DNA of 64,000 nucleotides from CAVTJL01 sp963752325 (lineage in GTDB: Bacteria > Pseudomonadota > Alphaproteobacteria > Geminicoccales > Geminicoccaceae): contig CAVVXU010000022.1 of assembly GCA_963752325.1 (NCBI GenBank), positions 260,985-324,984 of the forward strand. The letters run 5' to 3'. Positions 53,717 to 61,495 of the stretch are shown in pieces. A program made the translations under genes and the position numbers. The notes under the pieces were generated by a model, which was not told where the DNA came from, ran no database searches, and worked only from the letters and a program-made list of their open reading frames with translations. Position 1 is the first letter of the stretch; each line of letters opens with the position of its first letter.

Positions 53717-54571
53717 ATGCGGTCAAATCGTCTGCGGCAGCTTCTGGATGCCGGCAAGCCCACGCTCGGCACGCACCTGCTCTCGACCTGGCCCACGCTG
53801 GTCGAGCTCGTCGGGCAGAGCGGCATGTTCGACTATATCGAGCTCACGGCCGAGTATGCGCCGTTCGACCTCTATGCGCTGGACAATTTCGGCCGGGCGC
53901 TGGAGCTGGCGGGCCTCACCGGCATGATGAAGCTCGACCAGGAGCCGCGTATCTTTTTGTCAGTCAGGGCGCTGGGGTCGGGGTTCCAGAGCCTTTTGTT
54001 CGCCGATGTGCGGACGGTGAAGGACGCCGAGGACTGCGTGCGGGCGGTCAGGGCCGAGGCGCCGCATGCGCGCGGGCTGCACGGGGTGGGCATGCGGCGC
54101 GATGTGGGCGTGGTGCGCGAGCCGGGCTCTCAAGCGTTCGTCGAGGCGCTGGACCAGGCCGTGGTGGCGATCATGGTCGAGAAGAAGGAGTGCGTGGAGG
54201 ATCTGGACGCGATCCTCTCGGTGCCGGGCCTCGACATGGTGCAGTTCGGGCCGGCCGACTATGCGATGAGCATCGGCCAGGCCGGCAACTGGCGCCATCC
54301 CGACGTGGTGCGCGCCGAGCGGCTGACGATCGAGACGGCACTGAAGAAGGGCCTGCACCCGCGCGTCGAGATCCACGATGCGGCCCAGGCGGCGCCCTAC
54401 ATGGAGATGGGCGTGAAGCATTTCTGCATGGGCTGGGACGTGACTATTCTCTCGCAGTGGTATCGCGAGAAGGGTGCGGCGCTGCGCGAGGTGCTGGAGA
54501 TCGAGCCGGCGAACGACGAGGGCGGCGGTGGAAGGGGGGTATCTTTCGCGGTCGTAGGGCGGTTGGGGTGA
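53717..54571 (+). CDS. HpcH/HpaI-family aldolase/lyase
   Basis: Divalent-metal-dependent class II pyruvate aldolase family, 284 aa from ATG 53717 (TIM-barrel start LRQLLDAGKPTLGTHLLSTW). Other marks: VELVGQSGMFDYIELTAEYA, LLFADVRTVKDAEDCVRAVR, AIMVEKKECVEDLDAIL and DMVQFGPADYAMSIG, the last containing the metal-binding Asp region. The frame stays open 42 codons upstream, but that part is Arg-rich and lacks family sequence. The C-terminal EGGGGRGVSFAVVGRLG looks non-family. Substrate: a 2-oxo-3-deoxy acid or malyl-CoA-like compound; not decidable. Confidence 0.88.
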   Translation: MRSNRLRQLLDAGKPTLGTHLLSTWPTLVELVGQSGMFDYIELTAEYAPFDLYALDNFGRALELAGLTGMMKLDQEPRIFLSVRALGSGFQSLLFADVRTVKDAEDCVRAVRAEAPHARGLHGVGMRRDVGVVREPGSQAFVEALDQAVVAIMVEKKECVEDLDAILSVPGLDMVQFGPADYAMSIGQAGNWRHPDVVRAERLTIETALKKGLHPRVEIHDAAQAAPYMEMGVKHFCMGWDVTILSQWYREKGAALREVLEIEPANDEGGGGRGVSFAVVGRLG

Positions 54572-54587
54572 GCTGAACCTCGCCCCG

Positions 54588-54605
54588 GCAAGGCACCCGC
54601 CTTGC
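54588..54605. terminator. Hairpin between convergent aldolase and ParE genes
   Basis: A 6-bp stem GCAAGG / CCTTGC with a 6-nt loop occupies the 38-bp gap between the two converging stops. Possible bidirectional terminator. Confidence 0.4.
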
Positions 54606-54609
54606 GCTC

Positions 54610-54912
54610 TCACGCCTCCCCAAGACGGCTTGGCACGTCCATCCTCTGATGCAGGATGCGAATGATGTCGATCTGGGCGCTGTCTGTGAGCCGGTAGAAC
54701 AGGAAGTGCGATCGCACGGCGAGCTTGAAATAGCCGGGGCGGATATCGTCGATGGGCCGTCCCCGCCGGGCCCCTCCTGCCAGGGCCTCACAGGCGTCGT
54801 GGAGCTCAAGGACGTAGCGCTCCGCCTGGGCTCTGCCCCATCTGCGCGCGGTAAAGTCCCAGATTTCCTCGAGATCGGCGCGGGCCGCGGGTGAGAGGAG
54901 AAAGCCCTTCAT
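54610..54912 (-). CDS. parE: ParE/RelE-superfamily toxin of a type II toxin-antitoxin system
   Basis: Small toxin of 100 aa. FLLSPAARADLEEIWDFTAR, AERYVLELHDACEALAGG, RPIDDIRPGYFKLAVRSHFL and FYRLTDSAQIDIIRILHQRM match the ParE-like beta-sheet fold; ParE members poison gyrase while RelE members cut mRNA. It follows the antitoxin with an ATGA overlap. The HQRMD motif near the end is typical of the ParE branch. Confidence 0.9.
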   Translation of the reverse strand: MKGFLLSPAARADLEEIWDFTARRWGRAQAERYVLELHDACEALAGGARRGRPIDDIRPGYFKLAVRSHFLFYRLTDSAQIDIIRILHQRMDVPSRLGEA

Positions 54913-55154
54913 TCGGGCTGGGACGCCTTCTTCCGCTCGAGAAACTGGTCGAAGTCGAAGGGAGCCGAGGGGCCGCTCTGCTCGCCTTCGACCAGTGCCG
55001 CCCGAAGCGCGGCGAGCTTCGCCTCGTGCTCCTCGAGCAGCCGGAGGCCGGCGCGCACGACCTCGCTGACGGAGCCGTAGCGCCCCTCCGCGACCTGCCG
55101 CTCCGCGAAGCCCGCAAAGTGGTCGCCGAGGGAGATGGATGTGTTCTTCGGCAT
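54909..55154 (-). CDS. parD: ParD-like antitoxin of a type II toxin-antitoxin system
   Basis: Antitoxin of 81 aa. The ribbon-helix-helix part is MPKNTSISLGDHFAGFAERQ, VAEGRYGSVSEVVRAGLRLL; the C-terminal EFDFDQFLERKK-like acidic tail (FDFDQFLERKKASQ) would wrap the toxin. ATG 55154 was chosen because GGAGGA lies just upstream; ATG 55166 would add four residues. An inverted repeat overlapping the promoter gives the usual autoregulatory layout. Confidence 0.9.
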   Translation of the reverse strand: MPKNTSISLGDHFAGFAERQVAEGRYGSVSEVVRAGLRLLEEHEAKLAALRAALVEGEQSGPSAPFDFDQFLERKKASQPE

Positions 55155-55170
55155 CGGGTCCTCCATCGCT

Positions 55171-55206
55171 GATACCAGTATATACCTGTTTCTGGTATCA
55201 ATGCAA
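55171..55206 (-). promoter_or_regulatory. parDE promoter with inverted-repeat operator
   Basis: On the minus strand TTGCAT (55206-55201) and TATACT (55182-55177) are 18 bp apart. The arms GATACCAG (55171-55178) and CTGGTATC (55192-55199) form a perfect 8-bp inverted repeat with a 13-nt spacer that overlaps the -10 and the spacer. A ribbon-helix-helix antitoxin would bind here to repress its own operon (family knowledge). Confidence 0.7.
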
Positions 55207-55234
55207 GACGGAGGACCGGTCCGCAGATCACGGA

Positions 55235-55251
55235 CGTAGGCGTGACCTACG
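55235..55251. repeat. Inverted repeat CGTAGG / CCTACG between parDE and the STAND operon
   Basis: Two 6-bp arms with a 5-nt loop (CGTGA). A second, wider pair GTTGGGC (55253-55259) / GCCCAAC (55307-55313) follows. Together they could form a folded leader or an insulating terminator between the divergent units. No function is proven. Confidence 0.35.
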
Positions 55252-55313
55252 GGTTGGGCGACCCGGCCGACCCGCGGAAGTAGACCCGCATAGGCTGGGT
55301 CGCGAAGCCCAAC

Positions 55314-55343
55314 TTGCGCAATGTCCGACATTGGGTTCAATAT
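55314..55343 (+). promoter_or_regulatory. Candidate promoter and operator of the small membrane protein / STAND operon
   Basis: TTGCGC (55314-55319) and CAATAT (55338-55343) are 18 bp apart and 30 bp before the first start codon. Between them lies AATGTCCGACATT (55320-55332), a perfect 6-bp inverted repeat with a 1-nt centre. A repressor bound there would block the promoter. No regulator gene belongs to the pair, so the binding factor is unknown. Confidence 0.45.
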
Positions 55344-55372
55344 GCGAACGATCAGCGCAAGAAGGTGCCGCA

Positions 55373-55624
55373 ATGCTCGAGGCAATTTGGGAATTCGTGA
55401 AAGATCCCAGCAATCGCGACGCGCTCAAATGGATTGGCGGTGGTGTTGTCGGCGCGATCGGAGGGCTTTGGGCGGTCATCACCTTCTTCGCCAAGAATGG
55501 AGAAGGTGGACCAACGAGAAACGTGAAGGCAGATCGCGGCGGTGTCGCAGCGGGCCGCGACATCAGTGGCTCCACCATCACGACGGGAGACGGTAGTCGC
55601 ACAGCCTCGACGGACCAGCGCTAG
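55373..55624 (+). CDS. Small single-pass membrane protein with C-terminal motif shared with the STAND NTPase (putative effector)
   Basis: Product of 83 aa, probably the membrane effector of a two-gene defence system. Residues 1-19 are amphipathic (MLEAIWEFVKDPSNRDALK); residues 20-40 form one membrane helix (WIGGGVVGAIGGLWAVITFF). After a short linker, residues 53-70 read ADRGGVAAGRDISGSTIT. The neighbouring STAND protein has ADRGSIAVSGSIHNSTIN at residues 17-34: 9 of 18 positions are identical and most others conservative. AGAAGG lies 7 nt before the ATG. The TAG stop shares its G with the GTG start of the STAND gene, so translation is tightly coupled. Function (membrane disruption on activation) is inference. 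Confidence 0.8.
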   Translation: MLEAIWEFVKDPSNRDALKWIGGGVVGAIGGLWAVITFFAKNGEGGPTRNVKADRGGVAAGRDISGSTITTGDGSRTASTDQR

Positions 55625-58107
55625 TGAGCTTGTGGGATCGCATTTCCAGTATCCTAGGAAGCCGCACCATTGCCGACCGCGGGTCCATCGCCGTTAGCGG
55701 AAGCATCCACAACTCGACCATCAATATTCAGAACAACCCACCCGCACCCGAGCGTCACGTCCCATCACCTTTACCGCCGGCGCCCTCCCTGATCGGCCGT
55801 GAGAAGGAGCAGGAGGATCTGGTCGCTGCACTCAACGGCGACGATCCCCGGCCGATCCTCCTGCATGGCGCACCAGGCATCGGCAAGACCTCTTTGAGCG
55901 TTGCCGCTCTTCACGATGAACGCATTGCCTCGCGCTACGGCGATCGCCGCTACTTCGTTCCGCTGGCAGAAATTCAGGAGGGTGCGGGAATACTGCCGCT
56001 CGTGGGAACGTCGCTGGGACTGGTTCCAGGCCCGGATCTCCGTGCTCGCACGCTCGTCGATCTTCGCAAGACACCGACCATCATGGTCCTCGACAACCTC
56101 GAGACGCCCTGGGAGCTGGACGGCGGGGACACGGGCGAGGAACTCGACCATTTGCGGGCTATCCCCGGCCTCCGCCTGCTCGCCTCGATCCGCGGCACCG
56201 AGCGGCCCGGTGCCCTCAACTGGCGCGTGCTGGAAGAGATGCCGCCGTTGGATAAACCGGCGGCGCGCGCGCTCTTCCTGCGTGAAGCTGGTGAGCGATA
56301 CGCTACCGACCCACATCTCGATGCTCTTCTCCAACACCTCGGGGGCGTGCCGCTCGCGATTGAGCTGATGGCGCGGCGCGTCGAAGACACCGGCAGCGCA
56401 AAGCGGCTCCTGGCGCTCTGGGAGAAGCAGCGCACGGCAGCAGCAAGAGTAGGCGCCGGGGACGACAGGCGGATCAGCCTCGCCGTGTCCATTGAGCTTT
56501 CTTTCTGCAGCCCTCGCCTGAGCGACGCCGGCCGGCGCCTCCTCCTCATGCTCGGCCAGATGCCCGAAGGCCTTGCCAATGAAGATGTCGATGGGCTGTT
56601 CGGGGTAGAGGCCGTCGACGCTGCTGCCGGCCTCCGCAAGGTCGGCCTAGCGCTCGCTGCGGATGGCCGGGTGACCACCCTGCCGCCGATTCGAGAGCAT
56701 GCAGTAGGAAAGGGACTGGATGCTGAGGATAAGGCTCGGCTCCTTGCACACTTCCTCAAGCTGGGCGCCGCGCTCCCGCAGAGTGGTCTGAGATCAACTG
56801 ATCCAAACAAAGAGCAGCATGCCGGCCGAGAACTCTCCACCATCGACTTGGCGATTGACCTTTGGCTCAAGGACGCACCCCAGCCCCCATCAGCGGCGGA
56901 CGTGAAACGGCTTCGCTACTTGGCCTCTCTATCGTCGGGCATTGGAGACAGGCGTTGGCTTCGCAGTGAACTCGTGCTGTCGATGCGAAGCTACGAGCGG
57001 ACGCGGACCATCTTCCAGCAGGTCGCCGAAGCGGTGCCGAACGAACCAGAATGTATGCGCGACCTAGCGGTGAGCTGGATCAAGATTGGCGACCTACGCG
57101 ACGTCCAGAGCGACCTCAAAGGCGCGAAAGAGGCGTACGGGCATGCCCACCTCATCCTCAAAGCTCTGACCACCGACTGCCCCAGGAACGCCGACTGGCA
57201 ACGTGACCTCTCCGCCAGCTGGCAAAGAATAGGCGACCTCCAACTCGGTCAAGGTGACCTCACCGGCGCGTCAGATGCGTACAGATATTGCCTTGACATT
57301 CAGGAGAAAATCGCGCTAGCGAATCCTCACGATGTGTTACTGCAAATTGATCTCGCGACGAGTTGGCGGAAAGCGGGTGAGGTCCGCGCTGCCAAGGGCG
57401 ATCTCACAAGCGCGCTGGAGGCCTATCATAAGAGTGCAGAGATTCGACAGCGTGTCTTAAGTACGAATCCAGACGATTTCGATCTGCGATACAGCATAAG
57501 CCTCGGCAACGAACGAATAGGCGATCTCCTCATGGCCCAATGGAGGCCGGAGGATGCGTTGACCCTATACCTGCTGCGTCACGACACGATGCGCGAGCTC
57601 GCCGAGGCCCAGCCTGACAATGTTGGGTGGCGGCGTGACCTCGCCGTCAGCTGCGGGAAGATTGGGGACGCCTTCCACCGCCTGGGAAACGCGCAAGGCG
57701 CGCTCCAGTACTATGGAGAGAGCGCTGCGATATGCGTTAGGCTCGCTCGAGACTACCCTGATGCCGTGGAATGGCAGCGTGACCTCTCCGTGATCTGGAC
57801 TAGAATCGGAGTTGTTAAGCATTCCGATGGTGACTTTTCAGGCGCGCTCGATGCCTACGCAGATGCCCAGGGCATCGTCGAGAACCTAGCAGCTGATCAT
57901 CCTGACAAGGTAGAGTGGCAGCGCGACCTGATCGTACTGGAGGTCAACGCCGCGGAAGCGTTGCAGGCCAGCGGAGATGCCGGGAACGTCAGACACCGCT
58001 ACGAGCGAGCATTTTCGATCGCATACGCCCTGGCCTCGACAGGGCGGTTAGCACCAAGGGATGCCTGGATGCTCGTGGACCTCCAGCAGCGGCTCGCGGC
58101 GCTCTGA
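55624..58107 (+). CDS. STAND (NB-ARC-type) NTPase with C-terminal TPR repeats, defence/conflict protein
   Basis: Intact 827-aa signal-transduction ATPase. Domains in order: N-terminal motif (residues 17-34) shared with the upstream small protein; linker rich in Pro; STAND core with SLIGREKEQEDLVAAL, Walker A HGAPGIGKTS (81-90), Walker B TIMVLDN (152-158), LRLLASIRG sensor-like segment and GGVPLAIELMARRV (the GLPLA motif of NB-ARC proteins); winged-helix-like region; then from about residue 465 some six or seven repeats of about 50 aa built on WQRDLSxSWxxIGDLxxxQG DLxGAxxAY. In this family the repeats sense a trigger and the core oligomerises. One hand-counted line (57301-57360) is 50% G+C, below the host, suggesting acquisition by transfer. 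Confidence 0.88.
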   Translation: MSLWDRISSILGSRTIADRGSIAVSGSIHNSTINIQNNPPAPERHVPSPLPPAPSLIGREKEQEDLVAALNGDDPRPILLHGAPGIGKTSLSVAALHDERIASRYGDRRYFVPLAEIQEGAGILPLVGTSLGLVPGPDLRARTLVDLRKTPTIMVLDNLETPWELDGGDTGEELDHLRAIPGLRLLASIRGTERPGALNWRVLEEMPPLDKPAARALFLREAGERYATDPHLDALLQHLGGVPLAIELMARRVEDTGSAKRLLALWEKQRTAAARVGAGDDRRISLAVSIELSFCSPRLSDAGRRLLLMLGQMPEGLANEDVDGLFGVEAVDAAAGLRKVGLALAADGRVTTLPPIREHAVGKGLDAEDKARLLAHFLKLGAALPQSGLRSTDPNKEQHAGRELSTIDLAIDLWLKDAPQPPSAADVKRLRYLASLSSGIGDRRWLRSELVLSMRSYERTRTIFQQVAEAVPNEPECMRDLAVSWIKIGDLRDVQSDLKGAKEAYGHAHLILKALTTDCPRNADWQRDLSASWQRIGDLQLGQGDLTGASDAYRYCLDIQEKIALANPHDVLLQIDLATSWRKAGEVRAAKGDLTSALEAYHKSAEIRQRVLSTNPDDFDLRYSISLGNERIGDLLMAQWRPEDALTLYLLRHDTMRELAEAQPDNVGWRRDLAVSCGKIGDAFHRLGNAQGALQYYGESAAICVRLARDYPDAVEWQRDLSVIWTRIGVVKHSDGDFSGALDAYADAQGIVENLAADHPDKVEWQRDLIVLEVNAAEALQASGDAGNVRHRYERAFSIAYALASTGRLAPRDAWMLVDLQQRLAAL

Positions 58108-58371
58108 GCAGGAACCCCGCAATTGAGCGCACGAAGCGGCGTTGACCGCCCGATCGGCAAAGGATGCGGCACGATCAAGTCATGCGGTCGCATCAACCCG
58201 CTACGTCGCGTTGAACCTGCTGATCCGCAAGCCGTTGCCGACGGGCACCGGAAGGCTCCTCATGCCCGGCGGAGCCAGCAGAGGTGGTTCGCTGGCTGGA
58301 TATCCGGACCCGGCGCGAGGCGGGGCGCCGCCCTACCGCCTGCCGGAGTGATCAGATGCGCGCCTGCTCGA

Positions 58372-58764
58372 TCAGCAGTCCGCCTCGGCGTGCGCCTCGG
58401 CAGGCGTCCCGGCCGGCTCCGCTTTCTGCAGCCGCTCGCCCCAGTCGCGCATGCTGAGCAGCACGGGCTCCAGCGAGCGACCGAGGTCGGTCAGCTCGTA
58501 CTCCACGCGCGGGGGAACCTCGGGGAAGACGGTGCGCTTGATCATGCCGTCCGCCTCGAGCTCGCGCAGCTGCAGGGTGATCATGCGCGGCGTGGCCGAG
58601 GGGATGACGCGGCAAAGGGCGTTGAAGCGCAGCTTGCCCTGCAGGAGATGAAAAACCAGGACCGGCTTCCAGACGCCGCCGATCACCGACAGCGTCGCCT
58701 CGACCGCACAGCCGGTGCGGCCGGCCTTGCGCTGCCGCGATCGGCGGGGGGCACTATCATTCAT
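58372..58764 (-). CDS. HxlR-family winged-helix transcriptional regulator
   Basis: Regulator of 130 aa. GCAVEATLSVIGGVWKPVLV, FHLLQGKLRFNALCRVIPSA, TPRMITLQLRELEADGMIKR and VPPRVEYELTDLGRSLEPVL form the HxlR (MarR-like) fold; the usual HxlR Cys near the N-terminus is present. The start was placed at ATG 58764; the open frame upstream lacks family sequence. It diverges from the SemiSWEET-like gene (116 bp between starts), a possible target. Confidence 0.92.
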   Translation of the reverse strand: MNDSAPRRSRQRKAGRTGCAVEATLSVIGGVWKPVLVFHLLQGKLRFNALCRVIPSATPRMITLQLRELEADGMIKRTVFPEVPPRVEYELTDLGRSLEPVLLSMRDWGERLQKAEPAGTPAEAHAEADC

Positions 58765-58879
58765 GATCGTACATGTCCGGTTTGTGCGTACTCCTTCTCT
58801 GCAAGGTAGGGCACCAGCTTCCGTTCGGGAAGGGCATGTCGCGGAGGATCGCGGATGCCCGCGGCTCGGGAGATCTGCT

Positions 58880-59158
58880 GTGGACAGCGTCGAATATCTG
58901 GGCCTCGTGGCCAGCACGCTCGCAACGCTCGCGTTCCTGCCGCAGGTCGTAAAAACCTGGCGGACGCGCAGCGCGGACGATTTCAGCCTGGTCACGCTCC
59001 TGATGCTCGAGGGCGGGGTGGGCTTGTGGATCCTCTACGGTCTGTGGCGCGAGGCGCCGGCGATCTGGCTCGGCAACGGCGTCACCTTCACGCTCGTGGC
59101 CCTCATCCTGTGGGTGAAGGCGGAGAACCTTCTGTCCCGCTGCAAAGTTGCGGCATGA
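58880..59158 (+). CDS. SemiSWEET / PQ-loop family small membrane protein
   Basis: Product of 92 aa with three predicted membrane helices, the size of bacterial SemiSWEET sugar transporters, which work as dimers. The PQ-loop motif is LAFLPQVVKTWRTRSADDFS; helices continue LVTLLMLEGGVGLWILYGLW and AIWLGNGVTFTLVALILWV. GTG start chosen where the family sequence begins (VDSVEYLGLVASTLATLAF). Transport of a sugar is family knowledge; the substrate here is unknown. Confidence 0.88.
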   Translation: MDSVEYLGLVASTLATLAFLPQVVKTWRTRSADDFSLVTLLMLEGGVGLWILYGLWREAPAIWLGNGVTFTLVALILWVKAENLLSRCKVAA

Positions 59159-59301
59159 GAGAGGGATGGCCGGTCGGCATTGTCCTGGAGGGCGGGAGCT
59201 CGAGATGCGTCCTGGCGGATCGGCCATGGTCTCCATGCCGATCTGCCCCGCCATGTCCCGAGCACTCCCGGATCGCCGAGGACGCACGGCCCCCGCCCGC
59301 C

Positions 59302-59329
59302 GTTGCATCCGCCCTGCGGCTGGTATAAT
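59302..59329 (+). promoter_or_regulatory. Extended -10 promoter upstream of the third CUT2 operon
   Basis: A perfect -10 hexamer TATAAT (59324-59329) preceded by TGG gives an extended -10 element; GTTGCA (59302-59307) lies 16 bp upstream as a -35. It is about 70 bp before the binding-protein start. TATAAT is rare in such GC-rich DNA, which adds weight. Confidence 0.55.
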
Positions 59330-59397
59330 GACCTAACGTCCTGGTCGGGCGCGCTCATGCCGCCCCGGCGAGCAACGAAGCGGGGAGTCAAAACGTC

Positions 59398-60399
59398 ATG
59401 TCGGTGACGCGTCGCGCCTTCACGGTCGGCAGCCTTCTGGCTGCCGGCACGCTGGGTCTTCCGATCATGGTCAAGGCCCAGCAGGGCAAGACGGTGGCCC
59501 TGCTGTTCGACAGCCTGGTCTCGCCCTTCTGGGTCGCCGGCCTCGACATCATGCGCGTGAAGGCCAAGGAGAACGGCTGGACCGTGCTCGAGGGCATCTC
59601 GAACTTCGACGACAACAAGCAGTTCGAGCAGGTCAAGGCGATGATCGCCCGCAAGGTCGACGGGATCCTGATCATCCAGACCGATTCGAAGGCGGTGATC
59701 CCGGCGATCCGCGCCGCCAACGCGGCCGGCATCCCGATGGTCCACTTCAACCGCCCGCCGGCCCCGTCCGACGCCTACTCGGTGGCGATCCAGGCGGACA
59801 ACAGAAAGATCACGCAGAACACGGTGCAGTTCATGGTCGAGGAGGCCAAGCGCCTCGGCGGGAACTACAAGGCCTGCATCATGATCGGCGACCTGGGCGA
59901 CGTGAACGCCATCCAGCGCCGCGACGGCTTCTTCGACATCGTCGACCAGCACAAGGACATGATCGAGGTCGTGGGCCGCGTCTCGACCGAGTGGAACGCC
60001 GACAAGGCGTTCGCCGGCCTGACCAACGCGCTGCAGGCCAACCCCGACATCAATTTCCTGTTCGCCTCGTCGGACTTCATGATGCCGCAGCTCCAGCAGG
60101 TGCTCGAGACCTTCGACAAGTGGCACAAGCGCGGCGAGGACGGGCACATCATCTTCGGCAGCTTCGACGGCGACCAGAACGCCTACCAGGCGCTGCTCGA
60201 CGGCTATCTCGATGCCTACGGCGTGCAGAACCTCTTCCTCGAGGTCGACATGGCCTTCCAGGCCTTCAAGGACATGTGGGCCGGCAAGAAGCCGGACAAG
60301 CTGCTGCTCGATCCGGGCTTCGTCATCACCGCGGCGAACCTCCAGGAGGAGCGGGACAAGATGTGGGGCTACACGGTCTGGAAGAAGAGCCACGCCTGA
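59398..60399 (+). CDS. Sugar ABC transporter substrate-binding protein (Peripla_BP_4 type)
   Basis: Periplasmic receptor of the third CUT2 importer, 333 aa. Leader MSVTRRAFTVGSLLAAGTLG has an RR pair followed by a hydrophobic stretch, suggesting Tat export. Mature sequence: KTVALLFDSLVSPFWVAGLD, VKAMIARKVDGILIIQTDSK, RAANAAGIPMVHFNRPPAPS (crossover), FLFASSDFMMPQLQQVLETF and FGSFDGDQNAYQALLDGYLD, all typical of ribose-binding-protein relatives. Confidence 0.93.
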   Translation: MSVTRRAFTVGSLLAAGTLGLPIMVKAQQGKTVALLFDSLVSPFWVAGLDIMRVKAKENGWTVLEGISNFDDNKQFEQVKAMIARKVDGILIIQTDSKAVIPAIRAANAAGIPMVHFNRPPAPSDAYSVAIQADNRKITQNTVQFMVEEAKRLGGNYKACIMIGDLGDVNAIQRRDGFFDIVDQHKDMIEVVGRVSTEWNADKAFAGLTNALQANPDINFLFASSDFMMPQLQQVLETFDKWHKRGEDGHIIFGSFDGDQNAYQALLDGYLDAYGVQNLFLEVDMAFQAFKDMWAGKKPDKLLLDPGFVITAANLQEERDKMWGYTVWKKSHA

Positions 60400-60430
60400 G
60401 CGATAGCCCCAGGCTCCGGGAGGAGAGGCC

Positions 60431-61495
60431 GTGAGCACCGCCGGCGTGCCGGCTGGCACGGCGGGCGAGGCCGGCCGCGCCGCCCGCAAGGCGCGGCCCT
60501 GGTGGCTGGCGCTGCTCCTCTCGGAGTATCTCGTCCTCCTGCTCACGGTGCTCTACGTCCTCATCGTGGCCCCGATCGTGCCGGAGATCCTCACCTTCGA
60601 CACCTGGCGGGACATCCTGGCCGCGATGATGCCGCTGCTGGTCGTCGCCATCGGCCAGACCTTCGTGCTCATCGTGGCCGGGATCGACCTCTCGGCCGCT
60701 CTCCGTCCTCGCCATGGCGAGCGTGGTCGGGGCCGCGGTCATCACGATGGACGGCGGGCCGCTCGGCCGAGGCCAGCCCGCTGCATCGCGGTGCCGGCCG
60801 GCATTCTTGTCCTTTCTTGCCGTCGGCGGGCTGATCGGCGCCTTCAACGGTGCGTGCGTCACGCGCGCTCCGGATGCCGCCCTTCATCGTGACGCTGACG
60901 ACGATGATGTTCTTCAGCGGGGCCGCGATCTGGTTCGTCTCGGTCTACACGAGCTCCGGCAGCAGCATCGGCAACCTGCCCCGCGCTTTTGTCTTTCTGG
61001 GCCAGGGGCAGGTGTTCGGCCTGCCCTTCTCGATCCTGATCGCGGCCGCGATCGGCATCGCGGCGCCAGGTTGCGCTCGGGCCGCATCGCTCTACGGCCG
61101 CTGGCTCTTCGCCATCGGCGTCAACCCGCGCGCCGCCGAGGTCTCGGGCGTGCCGATGCGCCGGGCGGTCTTCTGGGCCTACGTGATCTCGGGCGTCTGC
61201 GCCGGGGCGGCGGCCATTCTCTATACCGGCCGGCTCGAGACCGGCACGCCGGTGCTGGGCCAGCGCATCCTGCTCGACGTCATCGGGGCCGCCGTGATCG
61301 GCGGCGTCAGCCTGTTCGGCGGCAAGGGAAAGATCGTCTGGACCCTCTATGGCGCCCTTTTCCTCACCGTGGTCGACAAGGGCCTGCAGCTGATGGGGCT
61401 GGCGCTCTCCTCGCGTGTTCGCGATCAAGGGTGCGGTGATCCTGGGGGCGGCGATCATCGACGCCCAGCGCCAGCGGCTCTTCGCCCGTGGCTGA
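60431..61495 (+). CDS. Sugar ABC transporter permease (RbsC type), several frameshifts
   Basis: Channel subunit of about 350 aa. GTG start after GGGAGGAGA. Frame one gives EYLVLLLTVLYVLIVAPIVP and PLLVVAIGQTFVLIVAGIDL; then shifts near 60700 and 60860 lead to SVLAMASVVGAAVITMDGG, FLAVGGLIGAFNG, MPPFIVTLTTMMFFSGAAIW, FAIGVNPRAAEVSGVPMRRA and LLDVIGAAVIGGVSLFGGKG; a last shift near 61420 gives AVILGAAIIDAQRQRLFARG and the stop. Family motifs are complete once joined, so it is probably functional in the organism. Confidence 0.8.

Noticed and set aside
55235..55313. Riboswitch upstream of the STAND operon
   Set aside because: Inverted repeats exist but match no riboswitch class I know, and they lie upstream of the inferred promoter.
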